Numbered from the stretch's first letter, positions 26,158 through 35,162 are shown. The stretch is 64,000 nucleotides of DNA from Chryseolinea soli (GCF_003589925.1 NZ_CP032382.1:5022001-5086000), one strand, 5' to 3'. A program made the numbers and translations. Notes: generated by a model from the sequence alone, not told the origin.

Positions 26158-26179
26158 AAATTAAGTTATAACTTAATTT
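26158..26179. promoter_or_regulatory. 22-base perfect palindrome, likely toxin-antitoxin operator
   Basis: AAATTAAGTTA followed directly by its reverse complement TAACTTAATTT, with no spacer. It ends exactly at the toxin start codon, so a bound antitoxin would cover both the promoter-proximal DNA and the ribosome entry region. Confidence 0.75.
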
Positions 26180-26300
26180 TATTGAATATTTTTTTGAGGG
26201 TTGAAACGAAGCGACCGGAGAGTAAACTTATGGCTAAAACGGTGCTATGATAAAGATAGGGAATATTTGAACAAAAAAGCAAGTGCTTTCAACGGCATGG

Positions 26301-26642
26301 CTATCCTATGAACTTTGTTAACGCCACCGCCTGGTTATGTTGTTCGTCCTTTGCGCCATACAGTAGTGTGACAGTTTTGTGTTGTTTCAACAAAGCCAGC
26401 AATTCGTCCAGCGCGGCAGACCCCTTTAGTTCGGCCTTATATTTTGTCAGGAACGATTTCCACTTCTCCGGCTCGTGATTGAACCATTTCCGCAACGCCG
26501 TCGAGGGAGCGATCTCTTTCAGCCATTGATCCACATGAGCATCTTCCTTTTTTATACCGCGCGGCCACAGCCGGTCGACCAAGATGCGGTAGCCATCCGT
26601 TTTTGAAAAAGGTTCATAGACCCGTTTTATGGCGATTGACAT
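26301..26642 (-). CDS. DUF488 family (YeaO-like) protein
   Basis: 113 residues, full-length for the family. Hallmarks are IKRVYEPFSKTDGYRILVDRLWPRG near the N-terminus, the WLKEIAPSTALRKWFNHEPEKW block, and the C-terminal VTLLYGAKDEQHNQAVAL. The conserved Arg/Trp/His residues are intact. Cytoplasmic; biochemical role unknown. It is a stand-alone gene upstream of the toxin-antitoxin pair on the same strand, 143 bases from it, and not obviously part of it. Confidence 0.9.
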   Translation of the reverse strand: MSIAIKRVYEPFSKTDGYRILVDRLWPRGIKKEDAHVDQWLKEIAPSTALRKWFNHEPEKWKSFLTKYKAELKGSAALDELLALLKQHKTVTLLYGAKDEQHNQAVALTKFIG

Positions 26643-26702
26643 TGGAGTGTGGATATTTTATAGAATGTACGTAGAGCGAGCATTCATTCCAGGAAAACAA
26701 TT

Positions 26703-26720
26703 TCAGAGAGCTATGGTTCT
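26703..26720 (-). terminator. Weak hairpin after the LacI gene
   Basis: AGAGA/TCTCT arms around an 8-base loop, followed on the minus strand by a broken U-tract (TTGTTTT). It could end the LacI-type transcript, but the stem is short. Confidence 0.3.
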
Positions 26721-26727
26721 CTCGACC

Positions 26728-27792
26728 CTAATGATCCGCCCCCTGCAAATGCGAATTCAAATTGCTTTTCGTAATGATCTCTAACGGAAAGAAATAATTT
26801 GACAACACGTCCTTTTTAAAGACCAGGTGGCTTGCCAGTTGGTTGATTCCCGTAAAGGCCTGCCGTTTTGAATTCTGATTGATCAGAAAATCGATGATTC
26901 CCTTTTTTAGGTAGTAGATGTTCTGTTCCAGCAGATCGTAGGCCACCAACCGGATCCCGTTCTTGCCGTGTTTTTCCAGGAGCCGTGAAACGACCGAGGC
27001 GCCCTTGGAAGTGGTCACCATGATCCCCTTCAGGTCGGGGGTATTCAGAAGTTGGTTGAGTTCTTTCTCGAGGGTGGGCTCGTGGGTCACATTCAAGTCG
27101 ACGCTCAACACGGTGCACTTGTGTGTTTTCACGCTATTGAAATAGTGCTTGAACCCCTTTTCTTTTTCCGACAAGTGAACGGAGCTGTGGATGTCGTCGT
27201 ACACGTGCAACATCGCATAGGTGCCGGGTTGCTGTTGGTTGATGTGCAACAGCTCCGCGCCTACCATGCCGCTCTCATAGAGGTCCTGGCCGATGAAGGT
27301 GAGGGATCCGGTCTTGGGGATGTTGTTGTTGAAGACGGCAAACGGGATCTTCTGGGTCTTGCACTGCTCGAAATAGTCGATCGCCTCCTGGTAGAAGATC
27401 GGGGCCGTGAGGATGCCGTCGGGAGCGAACTTGATGGCGGCGGCGAAGTTTTTCTTGAATGACTTCTTGTCGTATAGGTCGAACGATGTGACCTTGATGG
27501 CCACGCCGTATTGCGCCCAGTCCTTTTCCGCCTTCAGAACCCCCTCGTGTGCCATTTTCCAATACTCATCCTGCGCCGCATCGGGGAGCAGGGCCACCAC
27601 TTTAAAGGTCTTGTGATTGCCCAAGGTCCGGGCGATGAGGTTCGGTTTGTAGCCGGTTTTCTCCAGGATGGCCATCACCTTCTGGTACGATTCGGTTGAA
27701 ACTTCTCCTCTTTTGTGAATAACGCGGTCTACTGTTCCGATAGAGACATTGGCCATTTTTGCAATGTCTTTGATTCTAATGGTACCCTTCAT
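26728..27792 (-). CDS. LacI family transcriptional regulator
   Basis: 354 residues. N-terminal LacI HTH (RIKDIAKMANVSIGTVDRVIHKRGEV, with the hinge YKPNLIARTLG at about 48-58), then a periplasmic-binding-protein-like sensor (about 65-330) of the type-I sugar-binding class: FKVVALLPDAAQDEYW, then FNNNIPKTGSLTFIGQDLYESG. Divergent from the SusC gene at 28048. The intergenic region contains an 8-bp dyad (27919-27941) that suits a LacI dimer. It probably controls that SusC/SusD pair in response to an imported sugar; the sugar is not known. Confidence 0.93.
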   Translation of the reverse strand: MKGTIRIKDIAKMANVSIGTVDRVIHKRGEVSTESYQKVMAILEKTGYKPNLIARTLGNHKTFKVVALLPDAAQDEYWKMAHEGVLKAEKDWAQYGVAIKVTSFDLYDKKSFKKNFAAAIKFAPDGILTAPIFYQEAIDYFEQCKTQKIPFAVFNNNIPKTGSLTFIGQDLYESGMVGAELLHINQQQPGTYAMLHVYDDIHSSVHLSEKEKGFKHYFNSVKTHKCTVLSVDLNVTHEPTLEKELNQLLNTPDLKGIMVTTSKGASVVSRLLEKHGKNGIRLVAYDLLEQNIYYLKKGIIDFLINQNSKRQAFTGINQLASHLVFKKDVLSNYFFPLEIITKSNLNSHLQGADH

Positions 27793-27918
27793 GGATCGAT
27801 TCCTAATAATATACTATAGAGTTAAATGGGGGTTCGAAAAGCAAGCTTAGAGAGATTAAAAGTAAGTTAAAGAAGATTTTTCGCCCCAGAAGGGGTAGGC
27901 CCGAATATTTTCCGTTAT

Positions 27919-27941
27919 CGCACACGATGTCACCGTGTGCG
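27919..27941. promoter_or_regulatory. Inverted repeat, candidate LacI operator
   Basis: CGCACACG (27919-27926) and CGTGTGCG (27934-27941) around a 7-base centre, with outer TTCCG/CGGAA arms. It lies just upstream of the predicted SusC promoter. Confidence 0.5.
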
Positions 27942-27960
27942 GAAACGAAATGATTTTTTT

Positions 27961-27992
27961 CTTGCGCTTTTAGATTCCTCCTTTTACCTTAG
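27961..27992 (+). promoter_or_regulatory. Predicted promoter of the second SusC gene
   Basis: CTTG (27961-27964), a 20-base spacer, then TACCTTAG (27985-27992), a one-mismatch TAnnTTTG. The leader would be about 50 bases. The candidate LacI operator lies immediately upstream. Confidence 0.4.
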
Positions 27993-28047
27993 CATTAGGC
28001 TGGCACCTCAAATCGGGGTGTTTTATTTAAAACCTAATCCTAGACCT

Positions 28048-31000
28048 ATGAAAAAACGACTACTGTATTTGTCGGTCATTTTTGTGATGATCGGCTTCAC
28101 CGCCTATGGCCAAACGGTCACCGGAACGGTTACTTCATCTTCGGATGCAAGTGCGTTACCGGGCGTATCCGTGTTGCTGAAGGGCTCAACCACCGGAACC
28201 ACCACGGATTCCGATGGACATTTCACCATCCAGGTTCCGGAAGGTGATAACAGCGCCACGCTGGTCTTCTCTTTTATTGGATTTGCATCGCAGGAAGTCC
28301 AGGTTGGCGGAAGAACAACCTTCGACGTCGCCCTGGAAACGGACATGACCCAGTTGGGCGAGGTTGTGGTCACCGCACTGGGTATCTCGCGCGAAAAGAA
28401 AGCGCTGGGCTATGCCACCAGCACCATCAGCTCCGACCAGATCACGGCCGCGGGCAACACCAACTTTGCCTCTGCTTTATATGGAAAGGCGCCCGGGGTT
28501 AGAATCACCACCGCGCCCGGCGGTGCCACCAGCGCCGTGAACGTGCAGATCCGGGGCATCAACTCCATCAATGCGAAAGGCAACCAACCCCTCTATGTTG
28601 TCGATGGCGTGATGATCCGCAACATGGAGCAGTCGCCCACCGGCACCAACAACGGTGGATACTGGGACGACCAGAAGATCCGTGGAAACGGTATTCTCGA
28701 TATTAACCCGGCCGACATCGAGTCACTCAACATCCTGAAAGGCGCCAGCGCCGCCGCCCTTTACGGGTCGGAAGCTTCCAACGGCGTGATCGTGATCACG
28801 ACGAAGAAAGGCACCAAGCATAATGGTCTTGGGGTAGATTTCAATTATAATTTTACCGTGGAAAAGGTGGCTTTCACTCCCAAGTATCAAAACACCTATG
28901 GCCCGGGCTACGACCGGGAAACCAACACCACGGCATTTGGCGCCAATGAAGAAGGCTTTATCCCGACCGATGTCGATGGCGACGGCGTGAACGAAACCGT
29001 TCGCCCCATCTTCCGCGCATGGGCTCAATTCGGTCCCCGCATGGATGGCCGCCAGGTTGCATGGTGGGATGGCAGCACAAGGGCGTATTCCGCGCAGCCG
29101 GACAACTACAAAGATCTTTATCGCACGGGCTCAAGCTCCAACTTCAACATTGCCGTATCGAACAGCACCGATCGCGGTTCTTTCCGCCTCTCGTATACCC
29201 GCCTGGACTATAAAGGCATCTCGCGCGGTTCAGACCTGGGACGGAACACCTTTAACTTGAACAGCACCGTGAAGCTGAGCAATAAAGTATCGGCCGACAT
29301 CGTGGTGAACTATATCAACAACAAAATTCACAATCGCCCCGAGCAGATCAACCGACTCGCAGCCAACTACGGCGGCTTCTTCAGCCGCGCCGACTACATG
29401 GATGTTTACCTGAACAAATACCAGACTTCGCAAGGCTATAAATATGTTACCTACGATCAGCCGCAGAAAAACCCTGCTGAGGCGATCAAGTATAACATTC
29501 GCGCCGTCGATTTGCTGGAATACCTCTGGAGAAACGTGCGCGACAACGACGACGAATACCAGGACCGCATCATTTCCAGCACCACGCTGAATTATGAGAT
29601 CGCCAAAGGACTGAAGCTGAGAGGCCGCGTGGGTAACGATTTTACCAGCGTGCGCAACGAGATCGAACGACACAATGAATATCCCACATCCTTCAACACG
29701 TCGTCGTCAACCGGAAGTTATTCCTTGTCGACAGGCCGGTATTCTATTTTTTACACCGATGCGCTCTTGACCTATTCGAAGGACCTCAACCAAGACTTCG
29801 CATTTTCGGTGATGGGCGGCTTCCAATCGCGTTCGCAAAACTACATCGATCAGAAATCGAGCACGGAAGGTGGCTTGGTGCAGGAAAACTGGTTTAGTCT
29901 CAACAACTCCTATGGCGTGAAGTCCACTTCTTCGGCGCGTACGAAGGCCACCATGTATGCCTACCTGGGTATGGTGAACTTAAGCTTTAAAGAATACCTG
30001 TATTTAGAAGCCACGGCGCGCCAGGAATATACCTCCACGCTGCCCCCCGGCCACAACGGCTATTTCTATCCCAGCGCTAACCTTGGCTTTGTATTCTCCG
30101 ATGCATTCCAATTGCCGTCTTTCATAAGCTTGGGTAAGATCCGCGTTTCGCAGGCGCGCATTGCCAACGGCTCGTCGCCCTATGCGGCCAACATTGTATA
30201 CTCGCAGCAGACACTCGCCACCACCCAAGGTACGGTCACCCAACTGCAGGCCGCCAACAACTATGGTAACAGCAACATTGCGCCGGAGCGCAAGACGGAA
30301 ACGGAGTTGGGCTTGGAAATGGCTTTCTTCCAAAACAAACTCGGCCTCGATGCCACGGTTTATAAGAACACCATCAAAGACCAGATCATCGATCAAAGTC
30401 TTGCGCCCAGCAACGGTGCTTCGTCGGTGTTGGCCAACCTGGGCGAGTTGTCGTCCAAGGGCATTGAAATCGGGTTGTCGGCAACACCCTACAACAGCGG
30501 CAATTTCCGTTGGGACACGCGATTCAGCTTTGCGAAAAGCGTTACCCGTGTGATGAAGCTTGCTCCCGGCATGGATGAAATGACGTTCTACAATGCCGAT
30601 GCCGGCGCAGTGCTCATCAAAGCGAAGGCAGGTGATGTGCTGGGCGACATCTATACCCACACACGCGATAAAGATAGCAACGGTAACTACATCATTAACA
30701 GCGACGGATATTACCAGATGTCCACAGGCAATAACTATGAAAAAGTAGGCAACGTGTTGCCGAAAGGCGTAGGCGGATGGTCGAACACGTTGACCTATAA
30801 AGGCTTCGGGCTCAATTTTCTGATCGACTACCGTTATGGTGGACAACTGGTTTCGGCTCCTCACTTGTATGCCTATGGTGCCGGCATGTACGAAAGCACC
30901 ATGCAATACCGCGATGCCGCGCACGGCGGATTGTCGTACAACGTCGACGGTTCCGGCAACAAAGTGCTGGCCACCAACGGTCAATACAACGACGGCCTTA

Positions 31001-31365
31001 TCCTTGATGGCGTAACGACCACCGGTGAGAAGAATACCAAGATCTTGGATGCAGCCAACTATTACATCAACTCATACTACTGGGCTTCCGGCTGGTATGA
31101 GAAAGAAGGCGTGCTGAAGAACGACTACATCAAGATGCGCGAAGTGTCGTTGACCTATAACTTGCCGAGAAGTATCGCGCAAAAGTTGCGCTTCCAAAAC
31201 CTGAAAGTGTCGGTCATTGGCCGCAACCTGTTCTACTTGTACAGGACCATGAAGGATCTCGATCCTGAAGTAGCCATCGGATCCAGCTGGCAACGGCAAG
31301 GCATCGACGAAGGCTCGCTGGCAGCGACACGCAGTCTTGGCTTCTCTCTCAATGGCAGCTTCTAA
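28048..31365 (+). CDS. SusC/RagA family TonB-linked outer-membrane protein
   Basis: 1105 residues from the ATG at 28048 (MKKRLLYLSVIF), which starts the signal peptide; the open frame upstream to 27937 lacks a signal. Carboxypeptidase-regulatory-like domain (VTGTVTSSSDASALPGVSVL; TTTDSDGHFTIQVP), junction GEVVVTALGISREKKALGYAT, and plug signature INSINAKGNQPLYVVDGVMI followed by GASAAALYGSEASNGVIVITTKKG. The barrel ends in SLGFSLNGSF. It forms an importer with the SusD-like lipoprotein 28 bases downstream. Expected control is by the divergent LacI regulator. No carbohydrate-active enzyme is linked. Confidence 0.96.
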   Translation: MKKRLLYLSVIFVMIGFTAYGQTVTGTVTSSSDASALPGVSVLLKGSTTGTTTDSDGHFTIQVPEGDNSATLVFSFIGFASQEVQVGGRTTFDVALETDMTQLGEVVVTALGISREKKALGYATSTISSDQITAAGNTNFASALYGKAPGVRITTAPGGATSAVNVQIRGINSINAKGNQPLYVVDGVMIRNMEQSPTGTNNGGYWDDQKIRGNGILDINPADIESLNILKGASAAALYGSEASNGVIVITTKKGTKHNGLGVDFNYNFTVEKVAFTPKYQNTYGPGYDRETNTTAFGANEEGFIPTDVDGDGVNETVRPIFRAWAQFGPRMDGRQVAWWDGSTRAYSAQPDNYKDLYRTGSSSNFNIAVSNSTDRGSFRLSYTRLDYKGISRGSDLGRNTFNLNSTVKLSNKVSADIVVNYINNKIHNRPEQINRLAANYGGFFSRADYMDVYLNKYQTSQGYKYVTYDQPQKNPAEAIKYNIRAVDLLEYLWRNVRDNDDEYQDRIISSTTLNYEIAKGLKLRGRVGNDFTSVRNEIERHNEYPTSFNTSSSTGSYSLSTGRYSIFYTDALLTYSKDLNQDFAFSVMGGFQSRSQNYIDQKSSTEGGLVQENWFSLNNSYGVKSTSSARTKATMYAYLGMVNLSFKEYLYLEATARQEYTSTLPPGHNGYFYPSANLGFVFSDAFQLPSFISLGKIRVSQARIANGSSPYAANIVYSQQTLATTQGTVTQLQAANNYGNSNIAPERKTETELGLEMAFFQNKLGLDATVYKNTIKDQIIDQSLAPSNGASSVLANLGELSSKGIEIGLSATPYNSGNFRWDTRFSFAKSVTRVMKLAPGMDEMTFYNADAGAVLIKAKAGDVLGDIYTHTRDKDSNGNYIINSDGYYQMSTGNNYEKVGNVLPKGVGGWSNTLTYKGFGLNFLIDYRYGGQLVSAPHLYAYGAGMYESTMQYRDAAHGGLSYNVDGSGNKVLATNGQYNDGLILDGVTTTGEKNTKILDAANYYINSYYWASGWYEKEGVLKNDYIKMREVSLTYNLPRSIAQKLRFQNLKVSVIGRNLFYLYRTMKDLDPEVAIGSSWQRQGIDEGSLAATRSLGFSLNGSF

Positions 31366-31393
31366 TCCATCCCATCAACGAAATCATTAGCAT

Positions 31394-32995
31394 ATGAACT
31401 TACAAAAATATATAGCGGGAATTATCGCTGCCGCTTTTGTCGCGGCGTGCGCAACCTCGTGCCAGGACCGGCTCGAAGAACAATATCAAAATCCGGAGAA
31501 AACCACGAATGCCTCCATCGACAAATTCTTCACCAAGATGCTCGACAACCGCCGTGTGCGTGCTGACTATTGGAACATTCGTACGCTCCTCGTCATGCAC
31601 CCCGCCGTTTACACCAACATCGTGAGCTATCCCAACACACCGAAGCGTTATCAGGAACAGTTGAGCTACCTCAACGACTATTGGAAAGATTATTTTACGC
31701 CCAATGGCGATGGCGTGGCAGGCATCGTACCCCACATGCGTGAGATCGAGAAACAATACGCCACCCTGTCGGCTGAAGACAAGGTCAAGGCCGATGTATT
31801 CCTGAATGCGGCGCGGATCGTTTATTATGATCAGACCTCGCAAGTGGTGGACTTGTTTGGCGACATTCCCTTTTCAGAAGCGGGCATGCTGAACCTTACA
31901 GGCGAAACCAAGGCGCCAAAGTTTGATAGTGCGGATGAAATCTACAATGCGCTGATCGCAGGCTTGAAGGAATCCGCTGCCTATTTTGCAACGGCTAGCC
32001 TTGACCCGCTGGTTGCCTCCTCTTTTGGAAAACAAGATATGTTGCTTCAGGGAAGTTTGGATAAATGGGAACGCTATGCCAACTCGATCCGTCTCCGTTT
32101 GTTGATGCGCATTTCTTTCCAGAATGAACAAAAGGCCAAGACCGAGATCCTGGAGATGCTGAATGCGCCCGGTGACTATCCTTTGGTGGACGAAACCACA
32201 AACAACATCTTACTATCGCCGTTGACCACCTATACCGATTACATGCGCAACGCCGTCACGGAACTCGAGTCGCACCTCGCCCCGGAATACCTGATGGAAA
32301 ATGTTCTGAGACCGGCCAACGATCCCCGCATCCGCGTGCTGTTTGATAAGAACGTGAATACGAAAACGAAAGTACCGAACGCAGACTACTACAGCATGCC
32401 GGCGAACATTCCTTCGACCGACCAGGAAACCAATATCGCAGCGGGTAAGTATGCTGTTCTGGACTCTACAACGTTCATGTTCAACACCAAATTCCCCGGT
32501 ATTGTGATCACCGCCGCCGAAGTGAACTTCATCAGGGCAGAGGCTTTCGAACGCTGGGGAAGCACGGCACAGGCACAGACTGCCTATGAGAAGGCCGTCA
32601 AGCAAGCCGTCGACTTTGTTTTTTACCTCAACAATGTCGGAGCGACCTTCAGGGGTGTGCCCGCGGAAGACGCACTCACACCCACCGAAGTCTCTGACTT
32701 GCTGGCAAGCGCCACCGTGGCCTACACCGGAACGACAGACGAAAAGCTCGCGAAGATCTGGACCCAAAAATGGGTGGACTTCGGCTTCATGCAGTCCATT
32801 CAGGGCTGGTCGGAAGTGAGAAGGACAAAATATCCCCAGCTCACGTTCGTGCCCGACACCGGCACACCGGGCTCGGTCAATCCTCCTTCACGTCTGCTCT
32901 ATCCCGATTCCGAGAAGGTTTACAACGCCACAAACTACGAGTCGGTGCAATCCAAAGACACCCGCGATACCAAAATATTCTGGGACGTACATTAG
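31394..32995 (+). CDS. SusD/RagB-like lipoprotein, SusD-like 2 type
   Basis: 533 residues with a lipoprotein signal (MNLQKYIAGIIAAAFVAACAT). Unlike the first SusD in this window it follows the SusD-like type 2 pattern: early DNRRVRADYWNIRTLLVMHPAVYTN, then FLNAARIVYYDQTSQVVDLFGDIPFSEAG, then DKWERYANSIRLRLLMRIS and PGIVITAAEVNFIRAEAFERWG. These bind and present the substrate to the SusC channel. It directly follows the SusC gene and ends before a strong terminator (33034-33064), so the operon is just these two genes. Confidence 0.94.
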   Translation: MNLQKYIAGIIAAAFVAACATSCQDRLEEQYQNPEKTTNASIDKFFTKMLDNRRVRADYWNIRTLLVMHPAVYTNIVSYPNTPKRYQEQLSYLNDYWKDYFTPNGDGVAGIVPHMREIEKQYATLSAEDKVKADVFLNAARIVYYDQTSQVVDLFGDIPFSEAGMLNLTGETKAPKFDSADEIYNALIAGLKESAAYFATASLDPLVASSFGKQDMLLQGSLDKWERYANSIRLRLLMRISFQNEQKAKTEILEMLNAPGDYPLVDETTNNILLSPLTTYTDYMRNAVTELESHLAPEYLMENVLRPANDPRIRVLFDKNVNTKTKVPNADYYSMPANIPSTDQETNIAAGKYAVLDSTTFMFNTKFPGIVITAAEVNFIRAEAFERWGSTAQAQTAYEKAVKQAVDFVFYLNNVGATFRGVPAEDALTPTEVSDLLASATVAYTGTTDEKLAKIWTQKWVDFGFMQSIQGWSEVRRTKYPQLTFVPDTGTPGSVNPPSRLLYPDSEKVYNATNYESVQSKDTRDTKIFWDVH

Positions 32996-33033
32996 TTTTT
33001 TTTCATATTGTTTGGGTGGGATTTATTTCCCGG

Positions 33034-33064
33034 GAGGTTGCGGAAACGCAGCCTCTTTTTTTTT
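33034..33064 (+). terminator. Intrinsic terminator of the second SusC/SusD operon
   Basis: 9-bp stem GAGGTTGCG / CGCAGCCTC (one G-T pair), GAAA tetraloop, and nine T. It closes the SusCD transcript 40 bases after the SusD stop. Confidence 0.88.
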
Positions 33065-33074
33065 GTATAAGCTA

Positions 33075-33902
33075 TCAGATCATGGCTTGCTTCACCGCGG
33101 CCTCCGCCAGTAATTGAATGGGATGAACAAAGCCGACACTGTCCAGATTTTCTTTTAATAAAAGTGGGATCTCCGTGCACCCGGGAATGATGCCGTCGAC
33201 ATTTTGCTTGCGCAACTGCGACACCACCTCGAGCGCAACGGCATGATCTTCGGCGGTGTCGCGCCCTTCCATGACCCGCATGATGGAGGCATCCAGTTTT
33301 TGTTGCAACGCTTCATCGATGGTCGCGGGGATCAATCCCAGGGCCTTAAACTTTTGAATGTATACCATCGCATTTTTAAATCCGGCCACACCCACCGTGC
33401 GCCAGTTCCGTCGCGCCACTTCTTGCAAGGTAACGTCGATCATACTCAATACCTTTCTCCCCGAAGCTTCTTCTATTTCCTTTTGAACGAGGTGTGCACC
33501 ATTGGATGCGATGATCATAAAGTCCACCACGGCACCCAGTTGCTTGGCAAGCTCCAACAGTTCGGGATCAGGTTGGAGGGGGAACACGAGGGCATCACCT
33601 TTCACCACAAACGGCGGACGGCGGTGATAGGCCACGAGGAGCGGCGGGTACCCGCTGTTGATCTGGGGAGGGATCAGTCGTTGCGAGGCAAGATGGATCT
33701 GCGCCTCCAGGTCGAGCGTGGCTTGTGGTCCCAGACCACCCAGTATGCCGATGGTCTTCATGCCGCCCGTGCCCGGCGCTCTCATGTTTGGGTTGGGTTG
33801 AGTGGCGAATGAATGGGCAGCGGGCAGGGTGAAACACGCCATGCCCAGTGTGCTGATGAGCTTGCGACGGCTTAGGGTATTTTGTTTTTTGGAGGTGTTC
33901 AT
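33075..33902 (-). CDS. Exported aspartate/glutamate racemase family protein lacking the first catalytic Cys
   Basis: 275 residues. The N-terminus has a twin-arginine-like signal (SRRKLIST at 11-18, followed by a hydrophobic run and AHSFA), unusual for this family, which is normally cytoplasmic. The mature part begins MKTIGILGGLGPQATLD. Family enzymes use two cysteines; the second is present (GCTEIPLLL, Cys242), but the first site, usually C-N-T/S-x-H, reads SNGAH with Ser133. Single-Cys members such as E. coli YgeA are known to act one-sidedly, so it may be an epimerase of altered specificity or inactive. Its start overlaps the methyltransferase stop by 4 bases. Confidence 0.85.
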   Translation of the reverse strand: MNTSKKQNTLSRRKLISTLGMACFTLPAAHSFATQPNPNMRAPGTGGMKTIGILGGLGPQATLDLEAQIHLASQRLIPPQINSGYPPLLVAYHRRPPFVVKGDALVFPLQPDPELLELAKQLGAVVDFMIIASNGAHLVQKEIEEASGRKVLSMIDVTLQEVARRNWRTVGVAGFKNAMVYIQKFKALGLIPATIDEALQQKLDASIMRVMEGRDTAEDHAVALEVVSQLRKQNVDGIIPGCTEIPLLLKENLDSVGFVHPIQLLAEAAVKQAMI

Positions 33903-34693
33903 TTCGTTTTCTTTTGAGCGTGAAGGATCAATCGGGGTGACGTGGCAACGTCGTAGTCGTTCAGTTGGTAGTCGCCGAATACGGTGAGCAAGATCAAACC
34001 GTGCACTTCAAAGAGGACTTGAAAATCGTTCAGTGAAAGTTTGGCTACCCGTTCGGTGTATTCGAAAGGTCCGTCGGCCTGCAGGTTGTCGATCACGATC
34101 TTTTTATAGAAATGCTTCTCGTCAGCATGCCGGCTGATGTGATAGGCGACACCGTCGATCTCTTTTTCTTCGCGGGGCACGAGGTGCGCTTCAGAATAAG
34201 CCACATTCAGGTAGTCCATCACTAGGATGCCACCCGGTTTCAGTGTGTTCGCAATATTTCGGATCACGTCGTGGTTCTCGGCATCGGTGTCGAAGTAGCC
34301 GAAGCTGGTGAAGAAGTTGAAGACATAATCGAAGTAGCTTGCCCCAAAGGGCACGCGCATATCGTGGCGATAGAATTGGAGATTGGTGGTCTCATATTGC
34401 CGCGCCGCCTGGATGCTGGACCCGGCCAAGTCAAGACCGGTGACACTGAATCCCTTCGAAGCCAGAAACTTGGCATGGCGACCTGCGCCACAGCCGAGGT
34501 CGAGCATGCGGGCCGCAGGTTCGGGCTGGAGCTTGTCCAGCAACTCGTTTATAAAATCCGCGGCTTCCTTTTGGCTGCGGTGTGCATAGAGTTGGTGGTA
34601 GAAGGAGGAGTCGAACCATTTCTTGAACCAACCCGCAGGGGCGGCGTCAACTTCGTGCGCGAGGTTTTTCAAATTTCCCAGGTTGATCTTCAT
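33899..34693 (-). CDS. Class I SAM-dependent methyltransferase
   Basis: 264 residues. SAM-binding motif I is MLDLGCGAGRHAKFL (63-77), followed by the acidic end of strand 2 (VTGLDLAGSSIQAAR) and the motif IV/post region PGGILVMDYLNVAY. Length and architecture fit a small-molecule methyltransferase; no substrate domain is recognisable. It overlaps its neighbours by 4 bases on each side (ATGA junctions at 34690-34693 and 33899-33902), so the DoxX-like, methyltransferase and racemase genes form one tightly coupled operon. Confidence 0.9.
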   Translation of the reverse strand: MKINLGNLKNLAHEVDAAPAGWFKKWFDSSFYHQLYAHRSQKEAADFINELLDKLQPEPAARMLDLGCGAGRHAKFLASKGFSVTGLDLAGSSIQAARQYETTNLQFYRHDMRVPFGASYFDYVFNFFTSFGYFDTDAENHDVIRNIANTLKPGGILVMDYLNVAYSEAHLVPREEKEIDGVAYHISRHADEKHFYKKIVIDNLQADGPFEYTERVAKLSLNDFQVLFEVHGLILLTVFGDYQLNDYDVATSPRLILHAQKKTK

Positions 34694-35082
34694 CGCGCAG
34701 CTTCGGTTAAGGATTTAACATCGCGACTAGCCGTGGACTTGAAAAGGTTTGCCTGTCGCACATAGGCGGCCACCCACACGCCGCTGAGAATAATACCCGG
34801 AGCAAACGGCACCGTTCCGTGCGACAACTCGACGGTCATAGCACCGCCGAAATATCCGGTCAGCAACAGGAACCCGATGGGCATCGATCGGTTGAAGAGA
34901 AAGAGTGCCACAAACAGCAGCTCCGTCATACCAAGCCAGGGCAGGTAGGGCAGAAGTCCGATTTGTGCATAGAGGTTTACTAAAAATGGTGCAGCGGCCA
35001 GTTTCATGATCGCGCCACCGCCGATGATCACGGCCATCAGAACCGACGGCGTCCAGGAGAGGAATTTTTTTCTTTTGTTCAT
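34690..35082 (-). CDS. DoxX-like small membrane protein
   Basis: 130 residues from the ATG at 35082 (MNKRKKFLSWTPSVL); an upstream ATG at 35103 is too close to the promoter element. Four hydrophobic helices with the DoxX-like patterns VLMAVIIGGGAIMKLAAAPF, LGMTELLFVALFLF, and FLLLTGYFGGAMTVELSHG. Function unknown. First gene of the operon with a methyltransferase and a racemase-like protein, and preceded by a Crp/Fnr-type box placed like a class II activator site (35101-35144). Confidence 0.82.
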   Translation of the reverse strand: MNKRKKFLSWTPSVLMAVIIGGGAIMKLAAAPFLVNLYAQIGLLPYLPWLGMTELLFVALFLFNRSMPIGFLLLTGYFGGAMTVELSHGTVPFAPGIILSGVWVAAYVRQANLFKSTASRDVKSLTEAAR

Positions 35083-35100
35083 AACTGTTTGATTTTTGAA

Positions 35101-35144
35101 CAAAAGTATCGGCGCGTCAGGGCGTCGGCATTGATCTATATCAA
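35101..35144 (-). promoter_or_regulatory. Class II Crp/Fnr-type promoter of the DoxX-like operon
   Basis: On the minus strand 35108-35101 reads TACTTTTG, a perfect TAnnTTTG element. Upstream, TTGATCTATATCAA (35131-35144) matches the Crp/Fnr half-site pattern TTGAT-N4-ATCAA exactly. If transcription starts about five bases after the -7 element, the box centre falls near -41, the classic activating position. The gene for a Crp/Fnr protein begins right upstream. Confidence 0.65.
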
Positions 35145-35162
35145 GATCGAAGGGAGTGAGGG

